Positions 33,980 through 45,905 are shown, counted from the stretch's first letter. The stretch: 64,000 nucleotides of DNA from Tanypteryx hageni (GCA_028673005.1 CM054116.1:97938207-98002206); one strand, 5' to 3'. The notes: generated by a model not told the origin, from the sequence alone. Translations and numbers: made by a program.

Positions 33980-35360
33980 CAAGTTTTCCTCTCTCTCTTT
34001 CTCTCGCTTTCTTTTCATCCTCTTCGCCCGTGCTGCTCACCCGGTCTCGGCGTGCTTCGGCTTTCTTCCATCTCCCTTCCCTTCCCTCCTCGCCTCTCCC
34101 TCCGCAATCCTTCCCCCTCCCCTTCCCCCCTTCCCCTCCCTTCCTCTCTCTCATCCACGCCGCTGCGTCCTCCTCATTCCTCCCGCTTCCCCTTCCCCCT
34201 CACTCATCCCTTCAACGCCTCTCGCCTACGAATCCGCCTGGACGTCCGCCAGATCTCCTCCGCCGACCTCCTCCCAAATTGCCACGAGCGGTTCCAAGAG
34301 TGAGCCTAATTGATTGGTGGAGGCTTGCTCGAGAGAAGGGAGCGAGGCGAAAAGTGGTCCAGGAAATGCTAGGGTACAGAGAGGAAAAAGTAAACTCGAA
34401 GCCATCGATGTCAAACACGGTTCATCACTCATCCGTTTCGCGGCGCTCTCTAAGAAAAATCCCAGAAGCCGAGTAAGAAGTGTCTACAAGCGACGCGGTT
34501 ATTAATCCGAAGTGGGAGCGAGCGGGAGGGGAAAAAATGACGGATCTCGAGAATCGGGAGAAGTATGGTTTTAAAGAGGGAAAGGAGACGAGGGTTTAGG
34601 GAAACGGGAGAATGTGTTGGTGATACGAGAGAGGCTGAGAGCACCGTCTCGTCGGGAGGATTTCTCGCTCAAAAGCAGATGTTAACGACGCTCCATGTGG
34701 GATTTCATCAAAGGTTCCCTTCCCATCGACGTAAAGTATGGGGCCTAATTTCGGGCCATAAAGCAAGATGGAGGTAAACAAATGTCACCGCAGTTGGGTT
34801 ATTATTACGAAAGATGCAGTCGATCAATATTTTCGCTCGTTAAAAAAAATCGACGCGTGGTCGTTAAACGGACGGCGAACGTTGGATAAATGAGACCAAA
34901 AAAAGTAGAATGAGCGGGACCGAACTGACGTGTTTGTGTGGAATTTTAACGCGCTAATTTCGTCCAACATTTGCTGAATTAACAAGCAACTCGCATAATT
35001 TAACAATGACCGGGACACCGTTTCACGTTATCTGTCAACGCTAAAAATTGAATTGACCAAGTCCCGGCAGAAAAAAACAATTCGATTTGGAACGTTAATT
35101 AAGAATGAGTGGTCAGATATCTTTACAAAGGCCGCGAGTTTAAATCGACAGCGAATTTTATCGTTCGAGCGCAGTCAATATTCGGTAATATGCAAGTACG
35201 CGCGCCGATCTTTCCTTTTCCGCCTCGTATCTTCGCGGAGAGCGGCGTATTCATAGAACGTTGTTCCGTTTGGTGATTGGGGTCGCTGCTGTCTCTCATT
35301 TCTGAGCACACAAGGGGCTTCACGCAATTGAAGAAAAAATAGCGCTAGCCGCGGAAAAAC
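33980..35360. other. Pyrimidine-rich tract followed by CpG-rich sequence
   Basis: About 33985-34230 on the + strand is mostly C and T (CTCTCTCTTTCTCTC, CCTTCCC runs). From 34230 to 35360 the sequence has a higher CpG density than its surroundings. Overlapping open frames on both strands (68-148 codons) are low-complexity or unmatched. The layout resembles 23240-24360 and could mark an unseen promoter; no TATA box or start codon can be tied to it. Confidence 0.4.
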
Positions 35361-36428
35361 ATGGCGAGCTCCTGCTACCGTCTCAAAATATCTATGGTAG
35401 TTTGGAGCTTATTTATCGCTGATGAATTTGCTACTTATATAAGCTCCATACCATAACCGATAGGATATCTCACGCTTTGTTGGTTCGAACGCAGAATTTT
35501 ATCTCCCAGAATAACTCTCCGTCTCTACGAAATGCGCCAAAAGTTCAGGGAGGATAGAATTCTCAGCGAAAGAGAACGAGTTGTGCCTATTGTCTTGCAA
35601 CACCGTTATTGAATTTGCAGCTGCTGCGTCGAAATAGCGGCGTTACCGTTGCAAGTATCTCCTTTCCGACAGTAATATTTTTTAGCGGCGTTATTTCGTG
35701 GTGGGATGGAGTGGAAAAAATAATTCGCTCTATTCAGATTTGTTGAATAGATCATGAAGACATAGGATACACCTTACAACAGCATATCCAATTTAAGACC
35801 ATCATCCTCTATGATTACTTTGTAAAAAAAGGAATCCCACGTCGAATATTATTTTATTGTCCATTTATTTTGTACGACGTGGTTTCGTCTGCCCCTATCA
35901 TTCGACTGCCAGCATATGCAGCCATTGAACACATCTGCGAAGCTTATCGTCAGTTTTTTTACCGATGCTTTTCCTCTCCACCATTGGTGAGACGTTTGCC
36001 GAAGATGCCCCAACTCTGCGTGCACACTCCACACCTGTTCCCTATCCATTGAGAAGTGGATCGTTTTTCTTGGTATCTTAGTGCCTGCCAACAACTTTAT
36101 TAAGGAAGGCCAGTTCTTCTTGGTCCTTTCACAGCATACTCTCAATGTAGGAGCACTATGACAGCTCCTGAATTAATTTAGTGGCAACATATTTTTGCAC
36201 TGTAATGGCGAAAATTCTGACGCAGATCAATTGATGATCAAGATCATTTCCGTATTTATATACTTTTTAAAATAAAACCATAGATATTTCGCTCCAATTT
36301 TTATAGGGTGACCCAATTTTAATTTGGAAGATAAATATTTTCTTGAGGGATTCTCTATTAATATCTACACTTGGCACTCCTAAATACACCCAAAATGTTA
36401 TTCGGAAATCATTCATTGACTTTATATG
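35361..36428. other. Intergenic; one unrecognised minus-strand frame
   Basis: A 98-codon frame on the minus strand (35849-36145) encodes a mixed-composition peptide with several Trp and Cys. I do not recognise it; it could be a transposase remnant. No other feature is seen. Confidence 0.35.
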
Positions 36429-37085
36429 TGTTACGGTAAAAGTACGTAATCGGGAAATGCGTACATTTACCGGTAAATGTGCACATTTACCACCAAGCTC
36501 GGTAAATGTAAGTTTAAGTTTCCAGAAATACTTATTATCCGTACATTTCCCGGTAAATGTGCACTTTTACCGATGTGCCTTGGTAAATGTGGAAATGAGT
36601 AAGAATGAGAAATGCTACACTTTAATAATTAAGTTAATTTATAACAAAAATCATCGAGGGTTCGGCTCCACTGGTATATATTAAGATGAACGCTTTCCAA
36701 TCCGAGGGGGGAACACAGTGAACGTGAGGAGGAACCAAAAACACTTCGACTAACTTACCCAACCCGGTGGGACCGAGTATAATTTGCCTTCATGTTCAAA
36801 TTTAGTTTAGTTAGTTGTGCACAATTACCAGGAAATTTACACATTTACCGGACAACGCCCATTTACCGTACTTCTAAACTGCAACAGATGTTCGCGACGC
36901 CGCCATGTTGTGGCCTGTGTTGCGACGTTTATCCACATTTACCAGTGTCTCTAGGTAAATGTGCACATTTCCCCAATCCAATCGGTAAAAGTATGTTATA
37001 CTTACATTTACCGAACTTGGTGGTAAATGTGCACATTAACCGGGAAATGTACACATTTACCGGACTACGCACATTTACCGTAACA
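36429..37085. mobile_element. Element with inverted ends built of GGTAAATG half-sites
   Basis: Both termini begin TGTTACGGTAAA. The right end, inverted, continues in parallel with the left for about 90 bases, including GGTAAATGTGCACATTTACC on the left and the shared block ACCACCAAG(C/T)TCGGTAAATG. At least 15 copies of GGTAAA-type half-sites, in both orientations, are crowded in the outer 200-250 bases of each side. The flanks carry TTTATATG at 36421-36428 and again at 37092-37099, six bases beyond the right terminus. The centre is non-coding. No known superfamily can be assigned. Confidence 0.65.
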
Positions 37086-38273
37086 TAAGCATTTATATGT
37101 TTTCATATATATCTCGATCTGTGTGTCTGCGGATAACGCCGCATTGAGCTAAATTGGCATTAGCCGCAGCTAAGCAATAATTATTTATTTTCAATTTTTG
37201 GCATTCTGTAAAAGTTAAAACATTTCTTTCTTTCGCAAATTCGAAAATTTGTGAAACTTGAGGTAAAAAAAGAGAAAATTGATTATTTTCACTATCACCT
37301 ATCCGTGTATATAAAGTTTTGGTTTCATATCTTAAAATTAAAATTTATGCGAGTAAAATTAAGTTAAAACACGGAAAATCCAATGCATTTGGATTTTGTT
37401 TAAATACATAGTTAGCATGGAAAAATTATTATTACTATTAATTATTTTAAACTCATGAAAAACCGTTACCATGGAAGTTAAAGTGAAGAGCGAAATGGAG
37501 AATTTTCATTTTATATGCTAACTTCTTTTTATCGAAATTAAATAAGGCGAAGTTTTAAATAGTGTTGTTATAATTAACAGATAAGCAAAGAGCTGCTGAA
37601 GCAGACAGAAAATGACGGGGTAAAAAAATTTATAGAGAATACATTTATGTATATGTACTAGTAATATTAGTCTGAAAAAATATTTTTAAAAACGAAGTCT
37701 TAACTGCTTTCGTGCAGGAGTTTGCGCGACAGACATACGGACGGACGGACCTCCGCAAGAATACGTGCACAATCAGATAAAATACTCCATCGATTGGCGA
37801 AAAAGCGAAGTCTATCTTCTTTCGTTTAGAACAGGAGTGCTCCGACGTTTATCTACTTAGGTTCTACCTTTTTAGCCCTTTTCTTAACGCGATCTACCAG
37901 CAATAAATTATCCGAGATTTATATGCTTATGCAAAGACATTTTTATTTGAAAGAATGTAGACAAAAATTATTTAAATTCATTAGTGTGTTAAGTAGAGAT
38001 GTATAATTTGCACTGCATTGCGTCAGCAAGCTGTACAAACTTCGGATTGTAGTTGCGTATTGCTAACTGCATGCAGTCGTTTAGGTGATTATATGTTAGA
38101 GCGCACTGATACTTGGATTTTATAATTTTCATGCTGAATAAAGCTGTTTCACAAATATAGGCGGGACAAAAATGCTGTCATTTTTTTCTCCAAGTTAGAT
38201 ATTTTTCTTCCATGTTAAGATTCAAAACAATTTTTCTGATTCTAGAACAAGCTTTTTAAAAATGCATATCTGC
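37086..38273. other. Intergenic, nothing recognised
   Basis: AT-rich. A GACAGACATACGGACGGACGG motif near 37728-37750 resembles tails of non-autonomous transposons. No genes are seen. Confidence 0.45.
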
Positions 38274-38416
38274 AATAACCACAACGAGGTTATAAAAAAA
38301 CCAGATGCGCATTTCGGCTATATTATAAAATCTATTTTCGGTGAATTATGGCCGAAGACGGCTGCTTTGTAGCCGAAATGCGCATCTGGCTTTTTTACAA
38401 CCTCGTTGTGGTCATT
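38274..38416. repeat. Palindromic copy of the CCAGATGCGCATTTCGG repeat
   Basis: Arms 38274-38320 and 38370-38416 (47 bases each) are nearly perfect inverted copies, from AATAACCACAACGAGG to CGCATTTCGGCTA, around a loop of about 49 bases. Only a few mismatches are seen. Linear fragments of the same repeat lie in G-alpha intron 5 and at 49.3 kb. Confidence 0.75.
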
Positions 38417-39477
38417 GGAGATAACCCGAGACAAGTACTTTTTAAATGCTTACTCTTGAATTTTTTCAGCCATAAGACGAACTCGATAGTTGAATTTTTT
38501 CTGATGTTATTGGTTTCATTTGGAGATCACTATTCAGTGTTAGAATTTCATTTTCAACATTGTCCACGTAAAATAATGACGGGACTTTCAATGTAATTTC
38601 TTCGACATCTATGTTAGCATGAAACGGAAATCACATAAATGTCGATACAGATTCTATCATCGCAAATTCCTGGAAACTCCCGTCAAACTCATTACGCCAG
38701 AGCAAACGGTTCAGAGATCTACCCAAAACGAGTTAACGATCGACCAGTCGATCGCGATCCACGTCTTGAGAACTCCTGGTTTAGAGAGTTAGCGCGTCAG
38801 ACAGACAAACAAACCGAACGCATAAGCGGATTTTCTTAAAAAACCGTTAAATACCAAAAGAGTGGTAATTTTAACAGTGGACTAATATGGAACATTAAGC
38901 AAATTAATTTTATTTTAATTCTCTTAATTAATATGATGAAATTGGAAACACCATTGTAATGAAAAGGTCCATTTAAAATATATAGAAATTTTGGAATTTC
39001 GTCGTTATGATATTTAGGCAGCAGTATATTTCAATTTCGTTATCACTTAAAGGAATGCATTCCATGGATTTTAGTAATAGCGGACAATGTGAAAGAGATT
39101 GAATTTTCTGAAAGTGGAATAAAATTTTTAAATGAAATAAATCAAGATTTTCCCATTAGTTTTGTTAGCGATTAATTACCCTAGTATGTTAATAATATTC
39201 TAAATGCTCTCTTATAAAGTTACCGAATAATTTTCTATTTTTATAATGTAATCTTTCTTTCATGAATCAGAAATGAAATTAATATCGTATCCAGGAAGTA
39301 GTTAAGTATGCTCTCACTCACTCATGAAATCGCTTTTGTTAATTAAATAATTTGTAATTATTTAAATGAATTATTGGAATGTTAATAAAGGATTTTTATA
39401 CAGAAGTTCTATCTTCAAAACTGGCAATTGAAATAAAATTTATAAATTTATTTAATGAAACACGTTTTATGTACACT
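38417..39477. other. Intergenic; transposon-tail-like stretch at 38.65-38.83 kb
   Basis: About 38650-38830 is more CpG-rich and ends in CAGACAGACAAACAAACCG, a motif like those near 37.73 and 42.37 kb. The rest is AT-rich and empty. Confidence 0.4.
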
Positions 39478-40187
39478 AACAAGATGGAAAAGTATACACA
39501 AAGAATTCAAAGGCCTCCTTAATGGGAAATTCGTATGAAACGGTATCGAAATATTGGGCGATTCTCGAATTTTTATCTCCGAAACTATAAGTCGTAATAA
39601 TATGGTCTCGGGGACTACCTTTTAGTAAATGTTGTACTCTGTCCGAATAAATCTTTTAATCTATACTTTACAGATCATATCGTATACAAGAACGCGAAAG
39701 AAATATATGGATTTTTAATTGTTCTTTGCTGAGAGAACGGTCTTAGCGATCGATGTAAACAAAATATGCGATGTTTTGCTCGGAATTTTCTCGAATTTTT
39801 ATATCCGAAATCAAAACTCGTAATTATGTGGTCCCGCGGACTATCTTGTAGTAGATTTTGTCCTCTATCCGAATAAAAATTTCAATCTATACCTTACGGA
39901 TCATATAAGGGCTAGAGAGATAAGTATGATGTTTCGTTGTTGCTTGACGGATGCTATTTAATGAGATACGGGTATAAGTTTAATATTAATTATGTAAAGT
40001 GGAAGTTCTAATTTAAGGATTCAGTTAAAAATCACAATTGGGCGATAAATTTTAATAACAATCACTCGTACTTAATTTAACTAAAATCCGTCCAGCGGTT
40101 TAGGAGATGAAAGTTACGACGGACGGACGAGACGTGCCCATAAGACGTTCCGCTACTACCGCTTCTCTGGTAAAGAACACCTAAAAA
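39478..40187. repeat. Left arm of a 700-bp inverted repeat pair
   Basis: Begins AACAAGATGGAAAAGTATAC and ends near GGTAAAGAACACCTAAAAA. It is an inverted copy of 45127-45829, with moderate divergence and small indels. Inside, a unit with TCTCGAATTTTTAT and GGACTA occurs twice about 240 bases apart. Non-coding. Confidence 0.75.
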
Positions 40188-40304
40188 GTAAAAATATAAA
40201 ATACACATAATAGCATATTCCGGGAAGATAAAATAATTTTGAGTATATAAAAGTCGCCTCGCGTTATGTTTAACAAATAAATATTCATTCTGTACCCAAG
40301 ACTT

Positions 40305-40600
40305 TTATATATATATATATATATCACGCTGAGGGGAGAGTGAGAACGAGAAACGAGAGAAAATGGGTAGGAGATAGGGAGAGGAATGGGAGGGAGAGAG
40401 GGAGGAGTATGGGAGGGAGAGAGTGATGGAAATGGAAGGGCGGGAGAATGGAAAGGCGCGAGGGAAAGAGAATGGGAGAGGATGAGAGAAGAGAAGGAAG
40501 GATGGGAAGTTCAAAAAAATTTTAATACTTAATCCACGCACACCCGACATATTTGACGGACAATCACCTGTGTGTGTGTATATATATATATAAATCATAA
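40305..40600. repeat. TA repeats around a purine-rich tract
   Basis: (TA)n at about 40307-40324, then about 190 bases of A/G-rich sequence (GAGAGAGGGAGGAG-type), then (TG)/(TA) at about 40568-40592. The minus-strand open frame here is a low-complexity artefact. Confidence 0.65.
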
Positions 40601-40676
40601 TCATCGGCCCTTATCAATTCATTGACGGATGAAGACCTCCCCGAGACTCTTCCAGTTTTCCCTATATATATATATA

Positions 40677-41136
40677 CAGTAGGGTCTCAAAGTACGCGAG
40701 TACGCGTAAGTGCGAATTCGCGTAGGCTCTATAGAAAACTATTGTACATATACTAAGGTAAAATTACGCGAATTCCTATAGACCATGTACGCGTGTATAT
40801 AAAATTTATTTGCGTAAATTAAATGTACATGAATCGTAAATAAAGTATAAATTTTATAAAATACTGTATGTACCGGAACACTATAATTTTTTATAAGAAA
40901 TCAAATGTAAAAAAATATCATTCTATTCCTGATCCTCTTCCTCCGACCCCTCAACAGATAAAGGGTCGTCGAGATCGACCTCGGCTTGAGTTGTGACGCA
41001 TTTTGGTCGGTGATTTCGCGAACTTTTTTCGTTCAGGCCACGAAACAGGAGTGTGCGAGGAGACTCTTTGCGGCGATGCGGTGGGAAGGGGGGTCAGTCG
41101 CGTATGAGGGGGTTCGTGTACTTTGAGGCCCTACTG
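40677..41136 (-). mobile_element. Pogo/Tigger-like element with remnant transposase C-terminus
   Basis: Terminal repeats CAGTAGGGTCTCAAAGTACG and CAGTAGGGCCTCAAAGTACA match at 21 of 23 positions when extended. TA precedes the left end; the right flank is TG. On the minus strand a short frame ends with an acidic tail (SVEGSEEEDQE then TAG, stop at 40924-40926), the kind of tail seen on pogo-type transposases. The rest of the enzyme is missing. It sits in TA microsatellite DNA. Confidence 0.7.
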
Positions 41137-41138
41137 TG

Positions 41139-41154
41139 TGTATATATGTACATA

Positions 41155-41217
<63 letters not shown>
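41139..41217. repeat. (TA)n microsatellite
   Basis: About 80 bases of alternating TA with two TACA interruptions, directly after the pogo-like element and before TACTAGTGGCCCGTTG. Confidence 0.9.
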
Positions 41218-41605
41218 TAGTGGCCCGTTGCTGTACTTCCTGCAAACATTTAGGTAACTTTAGGTGAAGTGGCCCAATGCGATAGTTCCTATGACAAAAA
41301 ATTGTTACACAGGGTGTTATTAGTTGAACCACTTTTATTGCCCCTCTTAAAATAATCATATAGTTCACATCATTTTCATAACCAAAAACAGAGATCTGCA
41401 TGATTTAGTCTAACACTTACCGGCACACAACAGTTTTTGTTTGTTCATTATTTCTGATGGTACAGCAAATCATATGTTTTGTGTTTTATTTAATATCAAG
41501 TAATCACTATATTGAAATAAACTTTGATAATTCAATTATAATCTTTGCAATTTTCCACAATCCAAAAACTCAACTTTAAAATATAAGAAGACTGAAAAGG
41601 AGAAA

Positions 41606-41860
41606 ATAATATATTAAAAAAAATGTTTTTCGGTATACACACTTTTATGTGCACTCAAAAGTAGAAAATAAATTTCTCTGCCCTCAACTTGAATTAAATT
41701 TGTTGTGCAGAATAAGAATGAATGGGTGGCAATTTTTACCACCCACATTTATTCTGCACAACAAATTTAATTCGAGTTGAGGGCAGAGAAATTTATTTTC
41801 TACTTTTGAGTGCACATAAAAGTGTGTATACTGAAAAACATATTTTAAAAATATATTATT
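41606..41860. repeat. Near-perfect palindrome with about 123-base arms and 9-base loop
   Basis: Arms 41606-41729 and 41739-41860 pair through AATATATTA, GTATACACACTTTTATGTGC, CTACTTTTGAGTGC-type and TTGTTGTGCAGAATA blocks to GGGTGG/CCACCC around the loop. I count only a few mismatches and one small indel close to the loop. A transcript would form a long hairpin. Non-coding. Confidence 0.85.
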
Positions 41861-42179
41861 AACCTTCATGCGTTTTATTGTAAGCTTAGTGCAAATGCAC
41901 TTGGAGCCCGAGTCTAACAATGCAAAAATTCAAGATGAACAATGCCAACTACCCCAGCAACCTCCTTTTTGAAATGTCAAAAAACCGGAGAAAATCGAAT
42001 ATAAACTTAAAATATGAGCAAACACGAATCAAACAACAAAATCTGCGGTAAGAATAAGAACCTTTATTTTTTTTCTGCGTGAAATGGTATAAATCTCGAG
42101 TCAAAGTCTCGATTGTAAGATATTTTAAAATGTTAAAGAATAAAGGTCTATGCATCGTATTCTAGCCGATTAGGTATTA

Positions 42180-42430
42180 ATCAAATGCAAAAACAAAAAC
42201 TATCCTGGTTTGAAACGCATGCCTTTCCGGGGGACGACTAACCACTTAAAACCTGTAGGAGTTCGAGCCGAGTATTCAGGCGAAAGATTTGTCGAAATCG
42301 AGCCGACCGTTCCCGGTTTATTTGCGTTCATGCCGGAAGGTAACGTCACTCGAGGCTTCAGACGCAGGCAGGCAGGGACGTACGCAGAGACGCACGCAGA
42401 GACACAGCGGTTATAATATTATAGGTACAT
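42180..42430. repeat. Transposon-tail-like CpG-rich stretch
   Basis: A CpG-rich stretch ends in GACGCACGCAGAGACACAGCGG and ATAATATTATAGGTA, followed by TATA-rich sequence. It may be the 3' end of a non-autonomous element that starts at about 41217 (TAGTGGCCCGTTGCTGTACTT), a start/tail pair common in arthropod repeats. The palindrome at 41.6 kb would then be an insertion in it. Confidence 0.4.
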
Positions 42431-42439
42431 ATATATGTA

Positions 42440-43110
42440 TATATATCTCATTAGTATGAAATATGGAAATAAATACAGAAAAATCCAAGGTCATTCGAAT
42501 ATCGGGCAAAGAAGAGAATCTGTACATAAGTATTGGAGGAAAGCCTTTAGAAGAACAAGTTTCATAATATAAATACCTTGGAAGCATCATAACAAGAGAA
42601 GCAAAATGTACGGATGAGATCAGGACTAGAATAGGAAAAGCAAAAGCGGCTTTCAGAAGAAAGAAACACCTACTTACGGGGAATATAAGGGTAGATATCC
42701 GCAAGAAGTTCATAAAATGTATGTATGTAGTATAGCTTTGTACGGGGAAGAAAAATCGACGCTAAGGGAAAATTATATCAAATACTTGGAAAGCTTTGAA
42801 ATGTGGACTTGGAGGAGAATGCTGAAGATAAAATGGACAGATAGGATGAAAAACGATGAAGTGCTACAAAGAATAGGAGAGAAGCGAATGATTATACAGA
42901 CTATTAGAAAGAGGAAGGCAAACTGGGTTGGGCATTTCCTGAGGAGAGAATGATTAAAGACGTGTTAGAAGGAGAACTAGATGGAAAAAAGGGAAAGAGG
43001 TAGGAAAATGTTTCGGCTGATAGACGATTTGAAAAGGAAAGAGAGTTATCAAGATATGAAGAGGAAAACAGAAAATAGGAGTATATGGAGAACCAGGTTT
43101 AACCATGAAT
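42440..43110 (+). pseudogene. Non-LTR retrotransposon reverse transcriptase C-terminal remnant
   Basis: Translates, with stops and frame changes, as the 3' part of an insect-type endonuclease/reverse transcriptase. EINTEKSKVIRISGKEE and YKYLGSIITREAKCTDEI (about 42462-42630) lead to KAKAAFRRKKHLLTGNIR. A second frame (42717-42953) then gives ALYGEEKSTLRE...FEMWTWRRMLKIKWTDR and NWVGHFLRRE. Remnants of the KDVLEGE...RGRKMFRLIDDLKRKE tail follow to about 43110. The element is 5'-truncated; at least one frameshift and one stop break it. Confidence 0.8.
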
Positions 43111-45126
43111 AATATCATTAGTAGTGTCAGTCTTATGGCTGGTCTTGCTGACTAGGGAATACACCCATTGTGTGGTGATTTCCCCTTGCCTTCCACACCG
43201 GACACACAAAGAGGGGCGGAGGGAAACCAGGTGCCGGCATAAGCGTACTCTTTATGAAGAAAACCAAGGGGAACAACTTCTTAACGCTGACTTGAGCGTC
43301 ATCCTCAAACCACACAAGTAGGGGGTGGGGCGATCCCAGGCTGAAAAATCCGATCTTCACCGAATTTCAACTTTAATTTTATAAAATTCTCTCAGAATTA
43401 TATGACCTTTTGCGGTATAACCAAGGAGATGGATTAATTGACTATAAAGAGTATGTGTATACAACTTTTTAATTAATTCAGATTTTATCTATTAAAAATT
43501 TTCAAACTACAGAATAGAAAAATGTATGCTGGAATTAATTTATAGAAAGTAAAGCGGATTCTTTTAAGTTCAACGTAGAATTCGAGGAGGGAGGGGGAGA
43601 AAGAGGAGGACAACCGTATTACTTTTAGAAGAAGTATCCTCTTTCCTACAATTTTCTTGTGCATTTACGGAACTCAACATTTGATTCCATGATGAATTGA
43701 ATGAAGCCATTATTAGCAAAACATTTCTTTGGCTAATATTTTGTCTTGTGATGGCGAAACGTACTTTTTAACCACTATTTCATACATTACGCATGACATT
43801 GGATTATACTCAATATTAAATTTTGATAGCAAAATAATTAACGAATATAACACAGCGATCCCATTTGCGAATTTTATTTGTGACATTAATTCCGTATAAT
43901 TTAACAGTTTATCATCTTTATATGATATAAAGAATTATTTTGGATGGACTTCAAAAGTAGACTTCGTACTTCATAATTTTATGACTCGAAAGAAATTTAG
44001 TCCTTTCATTACTCAAGGTTGCATTTTATTTTAGCATACTGCTACGCCACGAAGATCGGATCAAGATTCTCTCACAGCCCGCCATAACAATCAAATCGAT
44101 GTTCGAAGACTTAATTGACAGTGATGTCAAATTTCAGCAATTATGTGTCTTCGGTTAATTTATTTTGTCATATGATTAGGAAAAAAGCAAGAACTTTTAG
44201 TGACATCTTCAGCTCATTCGTATTTGTTAATTTTATTATAGTAGATAACATCATAGTTCTATTTCTCGTCTTTAAAAGCGATTTCGTGATAATTTTGGTC
44301 TTGGCCTTATATTCGAATACCGCACAAGATGCTAGCACCTAAAAAGCGTGTTGTTACTGCTCAACGCTTTTAATTTCATGATGTAGGTTTTTCTGGATTT
44401 TATCCACCAATTTTAACTAGGGTCGTTCAGGATTCAATCTGGAGAAGTGAGTCTCTGAAGTGTGAGATGTGAAATGCGTTTCAGTGTTTTGAAGACGCAA
44501 CCCGTTACCTGGACGAAATTAACTCGATGTCTTATGGAACATTAAGAAAGGCCGTTATTTTTAATTTCAAGGGCTTTCAAGGAAAACTATTTGTAGCTGC
44601 CAAAGATGTACTTATTAACTTTAAGGCACACCCCGACTTCTCCAATTTTCAACGTGGCATCCCTTTCATTGCAAAGAGAACGAAAATAATCAGAATCAAC
44701 GAAATATGACACTTGATTTTATATTTTTTAATGAAAATAAAACGCACTGGATCTTTGTTGCTTTTTCACATGCACCAAGCGTCAAAGTATACAACTTTAA
44801 TATTCAGAGTGAGAAAAGAAAGTAGGTCAAAATAATTAAATTTAGATATTACTCATGTGTCAAACATTTCCCTTTGAAACTCAGAATTAGATTATATGTG
44901 TATTTCGGTATCGTAAGCTATAATATTTTTGTTGAATATCTCTATCTCTACCATAAATATTTTGAAGAATTTGTTTGTTTGTTTGTGCATTTATAACGCA
45001 ACAACTATAGAACGTAGAAGCAAGAAGGTTCCATTTTAACCGCAATAAAAAGTTAAGCAAAATGGGAGGGTTTTTTTTAAAGCGATTTGAACTACATTTT
45101 CCATTTTAAAATGTTTTCTCTTTTAA
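43111..45126. other. Intergenic; GC-richer repeat-like block, then nothing recognised
   Basis: About 43120-43345 is GC-richer (GGTGATTTCCCCTTGCC, CACACAAAGAGGGGCGG), abruptly bounded, and could be a SINE-like insert. A 60-codon frame at 44527-44709 is unrecognised. The remainder is AT-rich without repeat ends. Confidence 0.4.
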
Positions 45127-45829
45127 TTTTTAGGCGTTCTTTACCAGCGAAGCGGTAATAGCGGAACGCCTTATGGGCACATCTGGTCCGTCCGTCCGTC
45201 GTAACTTTCATTTCCTAAACCGCTGGACGGATTTTAATTAAATTAAGTACGAGTGATCTTTATTAAAATTCATCGCCCAATTGTGATTTTCAACTTAATC
45301 CGTCAATTAGAACTTCCACTTTACATAATTACTTTAATAAACTTATACTCGTATCTCGTTAAATGACATCCGTCAAGCAACAATGAAATACCAAACTTTT
45401 CTCTCCCTAGCTCTTATATGATCTCCTAAGGTATTGATTAAAAACATTATTCGGATAGAGGACAACATTTATTAGAAGAAAGTCCGCGGGGTCACATAAT
45501 TACGAGTTATGTTTTCTGAGATAAAAATTCGAGAAAATCCCGAGCAAAACATCGCATTATTTTGTTTGCATCGATCGATCAGAAAACAACTATTAAAAAT
45601 CCATGTATTTCTCTCCCATTCTCTTATATTATCTGTGAGGTATAGATTTAAAAAATTATTTGGATAGAGAACGACATTTACTACAAGATAGTCCCCGAGA
45701 CTACAGTTTCGGGGATAAAAATTCGAGAATCACCTAATCTTTCGATACCTTTCCATACGTATTTCCCATTAAGAACGCCTTTGAAATTCCTGTGTATTCC
45801 ATTTATGGAGTATACTTTTTCATCTTGTT
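45127..45829. repeat. Right arm of the 700-bp inverted repeat pair
   Basis: Inverted counterpart of 39478-40187, from TTTTTAGGCGTTCTTTACC (with a TTACC...GGTAA hairpin) to ATACTTTTTCATCTTGTT. Either the two copies inserted independently in opposite orientation, or they are the ends of one 6.35-kb element. No target duplication is seen at the outer edges, so two copies seems likelier. Confidence 0.7.
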
Positions 45830-45905
45830 CCCATTTAAATAACGCGGGAATGAGCGTATTGTTGGATTAACAATCTACTTGACAACCTTTATAAACAATA
45901 CCTAA

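Noticed and set aside
33876..34476. 145- and 148-codon frames in the second pyrimidine-rich block
   Set aside because: Same composition effect; several frames are open at once and none looks like a protein family.
36429..37085. CRISPR-like array because of the repeated GGTAAATG motif
   Set aside because: The genome is eukaryotic, the motif occurs in both orientations at uneven spacing, and there are no uniform spacers.
44527..44709. 60-codon frame as a small gene or exon
   Set aside because: No family match, no clear splice sites and no repeated or conserved context; only composition slightly unlike its surroundings.
39478..45829. LTR retrotransposon with 700-bp LTRs
   Set aside because: The arms are inverted, not direct, and no gag, protease or integrase sequence lies between them.
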